This document shows, piece after piece, positions 52,537-61,566 of a stretch of 64,000 bases of DNA; the stretch's first letter is position 1; the number at the start of each line of letters is the position of its first letter. The notes beneath the pieces were generated by a model. That model had not been told where the DNA came from and made no database searches. It saw nothing but the letters and a program-made list of their open reading frames with translations. The DNA is from a virus: IMG/VR virus record IMGVR_UViG_3300050821_001948, positions 62,001 through 126,000 of that record; one strand, written 5' to 3'. The position numbers were made by a program, and so were the translations under genes.

Positions 52537-55500
52537 GTGAGTAACGAAGACTTTATTATAACAAGCGGGTTCGAACCCGGCGATACCCTTAGCGCCCTCG
52601 AAGCTATGTTCGAGAAGGCGCGGCAGATAGCAGCCTCTTCCGGCGATGGTGCCCAGCTCGGTATAATAAACGTCCTAGTCTCACAGTTGGAGACTAAACT
52701 TCGTCCTGCTATTACGGAACTCAATGAGCAACTCCATACTATAGGGGAAGGGACGGAAGTTGGCGCAGGGTTTTTATCTTCTCTGAATAAAGTAAAGGAG
52801 GAGATTAATACTTTCACTAAAGAGGTCCCCTCCCTCTTGCAGGTCCGTGACCCTGAAGTAGGAAAGAGCCTGGGAACTGCCTACACTCAGGTTTTTAATC
52901 AGATTAAGGTAGAAGCGGCAGCCACGGGAAAGTTTGCCGCTGAACAATTAAAGCTGATTGGTAACGCGGCTAATAGTACCAGGGTAACAGCACAGCGTGC
53001 TTTTCCACTTGTTCAGACACCTACCTCTGCACGCGATACGGGATACGTATTCCCTGCGCTTACTCCCGAACAGAAGCTTCAACAGTCCACTGGTGTAAAA
53101 CAAACACAAGCTGAAGCTGAGGCCCAGAAGCGCGCCAATGCTGAACTAAAGGCGCAGCAGGAGGCTGGTAAGGAGCTATTCTCACAGGGTGTTCTGAATG
53201 GAGAATATCTTAGACTCAACCAGCAGTATGGGGTAAGTCAAGAAGGTCGCCTAGTGCGCACTGACCTTCAGCCCATATTGTCATCCCAAGATCAAGAGGC
53301 AGCTCAGAGAGCTGCTGTAACAAGATTAGCTGCCGCGCAGGCTGAGCAGGCTAAGCTCGATAATATCAATAACCCTAATCCAGGTCTTCTGAGAACCTAT
53401 CTTGGTGGTGCCACGGGTAGAGGTTTTGAGGCGCCTAAGACTGATTCGTTCGTGGGAGCCCTAGCCGGTACTGCCGGTGTTTTAACCAAGTACGCAGCGG
53501 CAGGTGCGGGTATTGGTATCGCAACCCAAGGTCTGCATGAGTTAATCTCTCAGACAGAGACTTATGAGGCAGCTCTTGTTAATCTATCGGGCGTTGAGAG
53601 TCAAGCAGGTATTGGTCAACTAAGTATCAATGGAGCTATCGCGGACGGGGCGAAGTATGGGCTAGATGCTTCTCAGGCCCTGGATGCTGGTACCGCTGGT
53701 GTAAAGAATTATAGTTCTGCCATTGCACAAGGTGCTTCAGCGCAGGATGTATTCAATGAGTCGGTAAAGCAAGCCGGAATCATTGCCACAATTACAGGCG
53801 AGGAAGTCCAGAAGGCGCAACAACAGCTTTTAGCTGTATCTAATGCGTTCAACCTTTCGTACAGTCAGCAGGGTCAAGTTTCAGATGCGGTGCTAGCTGC
53901 ATCTAGGGCGTTCAACGCCTCCCCCACTGATGTCCTATCGGGTCTTCAGTCAAGCGGTGATCTCGCGGGTGTATCTGGCTTCTCTGTGGCAAGCCTTGCT
54001 GCTACGGCGGCAGCGGCTAAGGGTCAAGGAGCAGACCCCTCTGGCCTGGGTCGCCTTCTTGCTAAAGGGGGAAGCGCCCAGTTTGAGACAGGTCTTCAGA
54101 CACTGGGTGTTCAGAACACTGGAAACGTCGCCACCGAACTTCAGCAAGCTGCGGGAGCTTACGCTAAGCTAACCGATGCTGAGAAAGCCCACTTCGCGCA
54201 GACGATTGGTGGCGCGCGCTCCGGAGATCTTCTTATCTCAGTCTTGAAGTCTCAGGCGCAGATAACTGATACGGTTGCTTTTGCTAATACACATGCAGGG
54301 TTGGCACAACAGGAAGCTATAAATCAGCAGAACACACTAGGTGGTCAACTGCGGCAGTTCTCGGCTGACCTGAAGGATTTAGCTTCTGAGATTACCAACA
54401 CTGGGGCATTTACCCTACTAGGGTTAACCTTTGAGTCTGTAAAGACTGGACTACAGGGAATTGATCAGGCTCTTGGTGTTTTCAACACTCTTCCGGGAAC
54501 GTTGAAGGAGATAGTTGTTGGTGGAACTGAACTCCTACTTGTCCTGTCTGCCTTAAGCAGGGAGGGTGGAGAGCAGGGCGGTATTAGGGGTGGTCTATCT
54601 ACTCTCGGATCATTCATTAAGGGTCAGTTAACAGCTAGTCGCGGTGTTGTTGCTACAGACGTTACTTCAGCGGAGGGTACCAAGAAGGCAACTTCTGCTA
54701 CTCAAACTGTTCGCTTCACCGAGGCACTCGCTGTAGCGACAAAGGCAATTCAGGATCATACTGTTGCCGTTGTTAGCGATACAGAGAGCACCGTTCCACA
54801 CACCGTAGCCGTAGACGGAGATACCGTTTCGGAAGAGGAAAATATAGTAGCCCAGAAGGGCGGCGCTTTAGCGCAGCTTACTGGTTCCGTTGGTGGCTTC
54901 TTGGGCGCCTCTCGTGCTAGCCTGGGTGGGGCTTCGATAGGCGGAACAGCCCTCATTGGGGGGGCGGTAGCGATCGGTGCTGCTGAGATTAACAAGGCTA
55001 TCTACAATGCGGCCGGATCTCAGAGTAGGGCAATTGACTCAATTAACAACCTTGCCGCAACAGGTATTAATGCCACAGATGCTAATTCGCTTCAGCAGTC
55101 AGCAAAAGATGCTTCAACTGCTGCATCTGCTGCAAAGCAATCCTCGGGTGGTGTTATTGGTAGTTACACCAACTTTGTTTCTGGAATTGCGGGACTTGGA
55201 ACAACTGATCAGGCTGCTAAGGTAGCCCAGAATCAGGCTGATACTGCACAAGCTCTTGCCGCGCAGCAGAAGGTTTACAACCCAACGGGACAGTTTAACT
55301 TCAATAATTCAGATGTCTTTACTGCTGGTACGCAGAATATTAAGCAGCTTGGTCTAGATCCTGCTGGAATTGTAAAGCAACAACAGGATGCGCTAGCAGC
55401 TTTTATTAAAGAGTCTTCTGAGGGTAGGTCATTCCTGGGCGCTGGTCAAGGAGCGTCTTTTGCTGCGAATATTGGTGCGAGGACAATTTCACAGTTCCAG

Positions 55501-57537
55501 GGATCTTCCGCAGAAGCAGCCCTAGGTGTATCTAAGAATGGAAATCCTGAGCTAACCGCTGGTCAGAAATCTGATCTTGCTGCTTCTGTTACAAAAGCGA
55601 CAAACGACTATATCAGTAAGAATAAGCTTGAGAATACAGATCTTTCTAAGAACCCGGAGGCACTAAAGGGTCTCAGGGACGCAACACATGCAGCACTTGA
55701 GCAGCAGCTTGCAACAGAGGGGTTTAAGAAGAGTGTCATTGCTCAACTAGCTCCTGAGTTGAGTGGGCTTGCTGCTTTTGGTGTGCAATCTGGTCGTGAA
55801 AACGTTAATCCATTTGGGGGAACAAATCTAAACCAGACCCAGGTTGGAGATATATCCAACATTGGCATAAGCTCACAGCAGTCCCTAGAGGCTCTAAATC
55901 TTCAGAAGAATACTGCAAACGCTGGTCGAAACCCTCTTGTTGATTCAGAGGGTGCTGCACTGACCACTCAGTTGGACAACTTGAAAACCCTTAGGTCTCA
56001 GTTAGCAGCGGCCGATCCGGGTGCCGACTTAAGTGCTATTGATGATGAGATTCAGAAGGTTAAACTAGCCCAAGGGACGGCGCTGGCAACATATGCCAAG
56101 AATGCTGCCGCCTTCCAGGCTGGTCTATTGGCTCCTAATGATGTAGCCGCCAACCTAGCCACTCAGCTAAAGGGGCTTACCACAGCGGCCCAAACAGACA
56201 CCGGGCAGGCGCTCCAGCAGGATCTAGACCAAGCTGCCCAGATTAAGTTTCAGCAGAGTTTACTTTCTAGCACCACTACGCCAATCTCGACCCTTCTGAA
56301 TAAGACAGCCAGTGGTTCCGCTCCCTCCGTAGATACTCAAGCAGCGGCCCTAGCAAAGCAGGCTGGTGTAAGTGCTTCCCAACTAGCTGCCGTTTCTTCT
56401 CCTGGATCTTCTATTGGACAGGCAACCCAGACGGTCTTAGCCGCACAGGGTCAGTATAATGAGGACCTAAAGAATCAGATTACTGATCAGAATACTTTAA
56501 ATAGGGATAAGGCTGCTATCGCGCAGAATCAGCTTGCTCTTGCCCAGGCTCAACAACAAGATTCCGCCGCTCAGTTAGAGGCGAGCGTCGCAATTGGGGA
56601 TGTTGTTGGTCAGGCTAAGGCTCAGCAGCAGGCCCTGTTAGCTCAGGCGAACGTAACAGCAGATCCCGGTGCTGCGGCTTCCTTGCGTAGGCAAGCTGCT
56701 CAACAGGGAGCAACGGCAGCAATCGATGTTACTAACATCGCCGGTCTACAAGCCCTCGCCGCTATCCAGCCAGGAAACGACCTAGGTACCGCAAGTCAGC
56801 AACTTGCAAATGATAGGGCTAAACTGGCGACACTTAGATCTACGACTCCAGGGGATTTGCAGGCTATAGCGCAAGCCCAGCAGTCTATTAATCAGGACAT
56901 TATTTCTGTTGTAAGTGCTTATACTGCATATGCGGGTGCTGTTAATACATCGAACATCGATCAAACTAACCCGGTTGCCGTTGCCCAAGCGGCGGCAAGG
57001 ACGGCCGCTCAAGCAGTTGCTAAGGATGTTTCTACGGGCGTTGGTGGCACTAAGCTTATTCAGGATCAGAATGCGGCGGCAGCAGCGGTTTCCAATGCCA
57101 GTCAGGCAGCTTTTAGTCAGCAGTTCACTGATCAACAGAATCAATTTAATCTCCATCAGATAACAGCCTCTGCGTATATTAACTATCTTGATTCGACTAG
57201 AGATTCATTAAAGGCTCAGCTTACCGCTATGAAGGCTGGTTCCCAAGGAGCACGCCAGATTCTGGATGAGCTAACTCAGGTTAATCAGACGATTCTTTCT
57301 GTTGCCAATCAGGCATCAGGGCAGTTCAACTTGGGTAACATAAATATCCCAACTCCTTATGAGGTGCAGCGGTCGATTGCGGCAAGTGGCGTTGGAGCAG
57401 GGTATAATGTTATGCCTATAACAAACAATACTTCTATTGTAATCAACGGTACTGATCTAGCAGCCGTGCAGGCTATATTGTCACAGTACCTAGCTAACCC
57501 GTTGACAACGGTTACGACAGCACCTCGGAAGGTTTGA
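52537..57537 (+). CDS. tape measure protein, 1666 aa
   Basis: Longest gene in the window, GTG start 3 nt after the GT stop. Long helical Ala/Gln-rich stretches, hydrophobic segments (GVLTKYAAAGAGIGIATQGL near 310; ASIGGTALIGGAVAIGAAE near 800) and a Gln/Ala/Asp-rich C-terminal half are typical. It sets tail length (at ~1.5 A per residue, about 250 nm) and is ejected at infection. No obvious lytic domain. Confidence 0.93.
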   Translation: MSNEDFIITSGFEPGDTLSALEAMFEKARQIAASSGDGAQLGIINVLVSQLETKLRPAITELNEQLHTIGEGTEVGAGFLSSLNKVKEEINTFTKEVPSLLQVRDPEVGKSLGTAYTQVFNQIKVEAAATGKFAAEQLKLIGNAANSTRVTAQRAFPLVQTPTSARDTGYVFPALTPEQKLQQSTGVKQTQAEAEAQKRANAELKAQQEAGKELFSQGVLNGEYLRLNQQYGVSQEGRLVRTDLQPILSSQDQEAAQRAAVTRLAAAQAEQAKLDNINNPNPGLLRTYLGGATGRGFEAPKTDSFVGALAGTAGVLTKYAAAGAGIGIATQGLHELISQTETYEAALVNLSGVESQAGIGQLSINGAIADGAKYGLDASQALDAGTAGVKNYSSAIAQGASAQDVFNESVKQAGIIATITGEEVQKAQQQLLAVSNAFNLSYSQQGQVSDAVLAASRAFNASPTDVLSGLQSSGDLAGVSGFSVASLAATAAAAKGQGADPSGLGRLLAKGGSAQFETGLQTLGVQNTGNVATELQQAAGAYAKLTDAEKAHFAQTIGGARSGDLLISVLKSQAQITDTVAFANTHAGLAQQEAINQQNTLGGQLRQFSADLKDLASEITNTGAFTLLGLTFESVKTGLQGIDQALGVFNTLPGTLKEIVVGGTELLLVLSALSREGGEQGGIRGGLSTLGSFIKGQLTASRGVVATDVTSAEGTKKATSATQTVRFTEALAVATKAIQDHTVAVVSDTESTVPHTVAVDGDTVSEEENIVAQKGGALAQLTGSVGGFLGASRASLGGASIGGTALIGGAVAIGAAEINKAIYNAAGSQSRAIDSINNLAATGINATDANSLQQSAKDASTAASAAKQSSGGVIGSYTNFVSGIAGLGTTDQAAKVAQNQADTAQALAAQQKVYNPTGQFNFNNSDVFTAGTQNIKQLGLDPAGIVKQQQDALAAFIKESSEGRSFLGAGQGASFAANIGARTISQFQGSSAEAALGVSKNGNPELTAGQKSDLAASVTKATNDYISKNKLENTDLSKNPEALKGLRDATHAALEQQLATEGFKKSVIAQLAPELSGLAAFGVQSGRENVNPFGGTNLNQTQVGDISNIGISSQQSLEALNLQKNTANAGRNPLVDSEGAALTTQLDNLKTLRSQLAAADPGADLSAIDDEIQKVKLAQGTALATYAKNAAAFQAGLLAPNDVAANLATQLKGLTTAAQTDTGQALQQDLDQAAQIKFQQSLLSSTTTPISTLLNKTASGSAPSVDTQAAALAKQAGVSASQLAAVSSPGSSIGQATQTVLAAQGQYNEDLKNQITDQNTLNRDKAAIAQNQLALAQAQQQDSAAQLEASVAIGDVVGQAKAQQQALLAQANVTADPGAAASLRRQAAQQGATAAIDVTNIAGLQALAAIQPGNDLGTASQQLANDRAKLATLRSTTPGDLQAIAQAQQSINQDIISVVSAYTAYAGAVNTSNIDQTNPVAVAQAAARTAAQAVAKDVSTGVGGTKLIQDQNAAAAAVSNASQAAFSQQFTDQQNQFNLHQITASAYINYLDSTRDSLKAQLTAMKAGSQGARQILDELTQVNQTILSVANQASGQFNLGNINIPTPYEVQRSIAASGVGAGYNVMPITNNTSIVINGTDLAAVQAILSQYLANPLTTVTTAPRKV

Positions 57538-57538
57538 T

Positions 57539-57961
57539 ATGCCACTAGGTAGTAGTACGTCGAAGCAGGCGCGAGGTATAGCCTTGGATGCTTTTTATGG
57601 GGACGGTAGGGCTGCCGGTACACCGGCTCTAATTGACATGGCCCTCTTCGTTGGAGACCCTACTGGCGCAGGTACGGAGTTAACTTCAACAGGTGGTTAT
57701 GCCCGAGTTCAATTAGGGAATAATAGTACCATCTTTCCTAACGCCCTACCTACAAACAGTTATGCTAAACTGGTAGGTATTCCGATTAGGTTCCCGGTTT
57801 CCACGGCAGCTTGGTCTGGTACTCCTGATCACTGGGCTTTCTTTGATCATGCGACTAGCGACTTACTAGATTCTGGAACAATCACGGGATCTGCAACTAT
57901 TAGTGCAGCTAATCAGATTTTACGTTTTGATACCAACACGATTGAGATTACCGTAGCCTAA
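57539..57961 (+). CDS. minor tail protein, 140 aa
   Basis: Beta-rich (IDMALFVGDPTGAGTELTST, SGTPDHWAFFDHATSDLL) with similarity in style to tail-tip proteins that pack next to the distal tail protein. One base after the tape-measure stop. Confidence 0.7.
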   Translation: MPLGSSTSKQARGIALDAFYGDGRAAGTPALIDMALFVGDPTGAGTELTSTGGYARVQLGNNSTIFPNALPTNSYAKLVGIPIRFPVSTAAWSGTPDHWAFFDHATSDLLDSGTITGSATISAANQILRFDTNTIEITVA

Positions 57962-57962
57962 T

Positions 57963-59357
57963 ATGCCAACGACAATAGATGTAAGTGGATCGGGCGCTGA
58001 AACGCGCTCCGCTTCTGCGACTTCCGCTGTCTACAATCCACCGTCTAACGATAATGTAGCCAGTGCTACAATGATAACTTATCATCTTGCGGATATCGGG
58101 GGATCTCCTGTTACGGTTGCTTTTTCAACTATAGCTTCAAGTAGGGAATCTGGAGAGAATATTCTTGGTGGAACTGCACCTTCTGGTGGTTTGAGCCAAG
58201 GAACGATCTGGTATCGCATAGTAAACGCCTCCGTTCCGGCTGGTAACATCGTTCGCTTTGTTTCAAATGATCCTGTATTCATGGAGGTTTTCGCGCTCCC
58301 CGCAGGAGGTCCTGCTACTACGGCAGATTTTCCTTCGATGGCTCTTCGTGGTACGTCTTCCGAACCCGGAGTTGTTTACGATTCTACCCAATCTGCCATA
58401 ATCCCAAATCATGGATATACCATAACTCCCGTTACTGGTGGTCCAGTATTGGCGTGGACAATCAAAGCGGGAGAACAGTATTACGTCCGGGTTCATTCAT
58501 TAGGGTACTATTCGGAGCCGCTTGATGGTCACCTTACTTATGACCTAGAGGCTCCCGTTCTTCAACTACGTTTAACGAGTTCTGTGCTTACTAGTACGCC
58601 CAACGTTCTAATTGCTTCGATTACAGGTGGTACACCTAACGCAATTATTACCTTTGAGATAGACGGAACCCCTCAACTCGGTGACCGCCAGCTTGATTCT
58701 GACGGAGATCTTATTGGTTCACCTATTCAGGTTCCATTTATGGCATCAGGTAGTCATATTCTGTTAATGACAGATAGTACTAGTGGGTATACATCAGGAA
58801 CATTGGGGACCTTTACTGTTTCGGATCAGTTTGCTTACTATGACGATCCGCTTCCTCCGACCTTTATGCTTCCCGGAACTCCAGTTCCTGATTCTGACGG
58901 AGTGCTCCGATTCCAGCTAAATGACCCTACCACTAACACATCATTCTCGTTCCCGATTAACCCAGCTCAGGTTTCAACGATGGCATCTCAGAGGACTATT
59001 ACTTCAGGAACTACAACATCTCCGGTAGGAACTCCTATTTTATGGGAGGGTGGTAAGCGTGGTCGAGCCGTTACTCTTACAGGTGATGTGTTAACATTAG
59101 CTCAGTTGAATGATTTAAGAAGTTGGTGTGCTAAGCCTTATAGAGTTTTCATGAGCGACGAAATTGGTCGACAATGGGTTGTAATGTTTAGATCAATAAA
59201 AGCAACGCCAGTTCACGATAATCGAAACCCGGAGCATCACACATATATTTTAACCCTATTACTTCTCGGGAGAGTTCAGGATTTGGATATTCCAGACCCT
59301 GATTATCCAGAGTTACACCTTTATCCAGCCGAAAACCTATACCCAGTTAATCTATAA
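57963..59357 (+). CDS. minor tail protein with distal-tail-like end, 464 aa
   Basis: N-terminal Ig-like/CUB-like beta domains (NDNVASATMITYHLADIGGS, PNVLIASITGGTPNAIITFE) lead to a C-terminal domain (GRAVTLTGDVLTLAQLNDLR, RVFMSDEIGRQWVVMF, YILTLLLLGRV) that looks like a distal-tail/tail-tube fold. Part of the tail tip. Confidence 0.75.
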   Translation: MPTTIDVSGSGAETRSASATSAVYNPPSNDNVASATMITYHLADIGGSPVTVAFSTIASSRESGENILGGTAPSGGLSQGTIWYRIVNASVPAGNIVRFVSNDPVFMEVFALPAGGPATTADFPSMALRGTSSEPGVVYDSTQSAIIPNHGYTITPVTGGPVLAWTIKAGEQYYVRVHSLGYYSEPLDGHLTYDLEAPVLQLRLTSSVLTSTPNVLIASITGGTPNAIITFEIDGTPQLGDRQLDSDGDLIGSPIQVPFMASGSHILLMTDSTSGYTSGTLGTFTVSDQFAYYDDPLPPTFMLPGTPVPDSDGVLRFQLNDPTTNTSFSFPINPAQVSTMASQRTITSGTTTSPVGTPILWEGGKRGRAVTLTGDVLTLAQLNDLRSWCAKPYRVFMSDEIGRQWVVMFRSIKATPVHDNRNPEHHTYILTLLLLGRVQDLDIPDPDYPELHLYPAENLYPVNL

Positions 59358-59368
59358 GAAGGAATAAT

Positions 59369-61180
59369 ATGCCTACTCCACCTTACGTAGAACAGACGTG
59401 GAATAATGGCGCCCTGGGTGGGACGCCGTTGGCTGCTAGGCGCCTCAATCCCATGGAGGTTGGTATCTTCAATGCAACCCAGGGCGTTATTGCCCTAGAG
59501 GCTGCGGTGGCTACTTTGACGTCCCCTTCTGGTATTGTTCAGGTTGGTAGTGGTGCGCCAGGTATTGGAACCCCAACTTTCCCTCCCATCTACCTAGATA
59601 CTAGTGTTACCCCTCGCGCTACCTGGATGTACGAGACGGATACGGCCGTCTGGATCGAGGTTGTATCCGACCTGTTTCAGCATGCGAGTGGTGCACCAAC
59701 TGGTCTTACCCCCACATTCCCTAAGTTCTACATTGATAGCTCTACAACACCTTGGCATATTTACGCATATGACGGATCAGCGTGGCACCTAGTTGGTGAC
59801 AGCGACACAGTTCCTAGTGCTATTCAGTTTGGTTCTGGCGCACCCGGTTCCACCACGAGCCCACCCGTCCTCTACGCGGACACGAGCACTACACCATGGT
59901 CAGTCTACGTATACCATTCTGGCGCTTGGCACATAACGGGTGATAGTGATGTGGACTCTGCTCCAATCCAGTTCGGGGCTGGTACACCTGGGGTAACATC
60001 TCCCCCGACGACTCCTATTATCTATGCAGATACAACTACAGTTCCGTTTACAATCTGGGTGTATGAAGCATCAGCTTGGAACCAAGCTGGTGGGAGTGCA
60101 CCGATTCAGTTTGGAGCCGGAACTCCCGCTGTCACAACTCCACCAACTACTCCGATTCTTTATGCTGATACCACGACTACACCGTGGGAGATTTGGGTTT
60201 ACGATTCAGGAACCTGGCATTTAACCGGAGATGGTTCGGGAGGCGGTGGAACCCCGGTTCAATTTGGTTCGGGAACCCCAGCTATAACTAGCCCGACCTC
60301 TCCGCCTATGATTTATGTAGATAGCTCTACGGTTCCCGAGACCCCTTATGCCTGGGATGGTTCTGTGTGGCAACTGCTAGTTCCATCTATTTTGAACCCC
60401 ACAGCGTCTACTCATATCTTAACTTCAACTCGTGGGGTTAATGATCCTTCGATTAATGCAGGCGCTGTTGCGCAAGATACCTTAACGGGAGGCGTGGCTT
60501 ACACTGTTGATTTTCCTAACACTGGGTTATATGTCGGAGATGTTCCAACAGGGCAAGATTTCCAGATAGTCGATGCAGAGGCTGCAATCATAACCATCCT
60601 AACGTTTAAGGGAATTTCGAATTGCTTGGTAAGAATAGATGAGATTGTCACATTTTATGGGCTAGCGCAGGGTGACACCGTATATGTATCTACGTGGGAT
60701 CAAAGTTTTACGCAGGTAGATACGTCAGGCGTTTTGGTCTGTCGGGCGATCTTTAGTGATAACCAGATTCCAAGTACTGATGTTTGTATTGATCAAGTTT
60801 TCACAAACACACTAGTTCCTCAAATTGGATTCATTTTAGATACGGCATCAACTACAGTTGGTGTAGATGCTCAGGTTATCTGTAGGGTTCAGGCTGGTGT
60901 TCCTAATTCTGATACGACCTTGCGTGCCACGGCTGTTACGGGTTTATCAGGTAACACCAGCGTTTCTGGCCAGATTACCCTCTCTTGGACCGCTGGTGTT
61001 GGTGGTGGAGCCGTGCTGGACTTTGTAGTCCAAGATCTATCTTCTGGACTGAGCTATGTGACCACGTCGTCACCTAAGCTCATTACTGGTCTTTCTGCTG
61101 GCTCTAGAACATTTGTCGTTACAGCCAGAAGTGCGTATGGCTATAGCGCTCAGACTTCCGGAACGTACACAATAACGTGA
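59369..61180 (+). CDS. repeat-containing tail-tip/adhesin protein, 603 aa
   Basis: Six ~40-45-residue repeats (about residues 48-345), each with (I/V)QFGSGAPG, PPxLYADTSTTPW and a VYxxGAWHxxGD core, the pattern of short beta modules in fibres. A central beta domain follows, then a C-terminal fibronectin-III-like domain (GQITLSWTAGVGGGAVLDFV, SRTFVVTARSAYGYS). Probably exposed and glycan-binding. The repeats would allow recombination-driven length change. Confidence 0.8.
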   Translation: MPTPPYVEQTWNNGALGGTPLAARRLNPMEVGIFNATQGVIALEAAVATLTSPSGIVQVGSGAPGIGTPTFPPIYLDTSVTPRATWMYETDTAVWIEVVSDLFQHASGAPTGLTPTFPKFYIDSSTTPWHIYAYDGSAWHLVGDSDTVPSAIQFGSGAPGSTTSPPVLYADTSTTPWSVYVYHSGAWHITGDSDVDSAPIQFGAGTPGVTSPPTTPIIYADTTTVPFTIWVYEASAWNQAGGSAPIQFGAGTPAVTTPPTTPILYADTTTTPWEIWVYDSGTWHLTGDGSGGGGTPVQFGSGTPAITSPTSPPMIYVDSSTVPETPYAWDGSVWQLLVPSILNPTASTHILTSTRGVNDPSINAGAVAQDTLTGGVAYTVDFPNTGLYVGDVPTGQDFQIVDAEAAIITILTFKGISNCLVRIDEIVTFYGLAQGDTVYVSTWDQSFTQVDTSGVLVCRAIFSDNQIPSTDVCIDQVFTNTLVPQIGFILDTASTTVGVDAQVICRVQAGVPNSDTTLRATAVTGLSGNTSVSGQITLSWTAGVGGGAVLDFVVQDLSSGLSYVTTSSPKLITGLSAGSRTFVVTARSAYGYSAQTSGTYTIT

Positions 61181-61566
61181 GCGCTAACGGACGTTGGAAA
61201 TTCCATGACCCAGAGGGTAATCTTGCTGATTACATATTCCACACAAACCCCAACCAGCAAGATGCTGCGGATATCCCACTTGACCAAGATACACCCATCC
61301 CTACCCAGGACGGCACGCAGGGTGTAATGACAGCAATCCAGGGGCCACAGCCTTGGACATTCTCTGGAACGTCTATGACTCAGGCTCAGATTGATATGTT
61401 CCAGACTTGGATTGACAATGGGCGTAACATAGAGGTAACTGACCATTACAATCAAACCTGGCTTATTCAATTGAGTGACATTTCTACGATTACCCGAAAG
61501 AATGCACACCACTCTTCTGCCAGAATTAATTGGACCCTAACAGGATTCATGATAGGTAGAATTTAA
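61177..61566 (+). CDS. minor tail protein, 129 aa
   Basis: GTG start overlapping the previous stop (GTGA). MSANGRWKFHDPEGNLADYI, then QPWTFSGTSMTQAQIDMFQT and NYNQTWLIQL-like strands (DHYNQTWLIQLSDISTI) form a compact tail-tube-like domain. An AACGGACGTT site covers codons 4-7. Confidence 0.72.
   Translation: MSANGRWKFHDPEGNLADYIFHTNPNQQDAADIPLDQDTPIPTQDGTQGVMTAIQGPQPWTFSGTSMTQAQIDMFQTWIDNGRNIEVTDHYNQTWLIQLSDISTITRKNAHHSSARINWTLTGFMIGRI
61186..61195. promoter_or_regulatory. AACGGACGTT site at a gene start
   Basis: Exact copy, read as Asn-Gly-Arg-Trp, a different reading frame from the Thr-Asp-Val copies. Confidence 0.45.
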
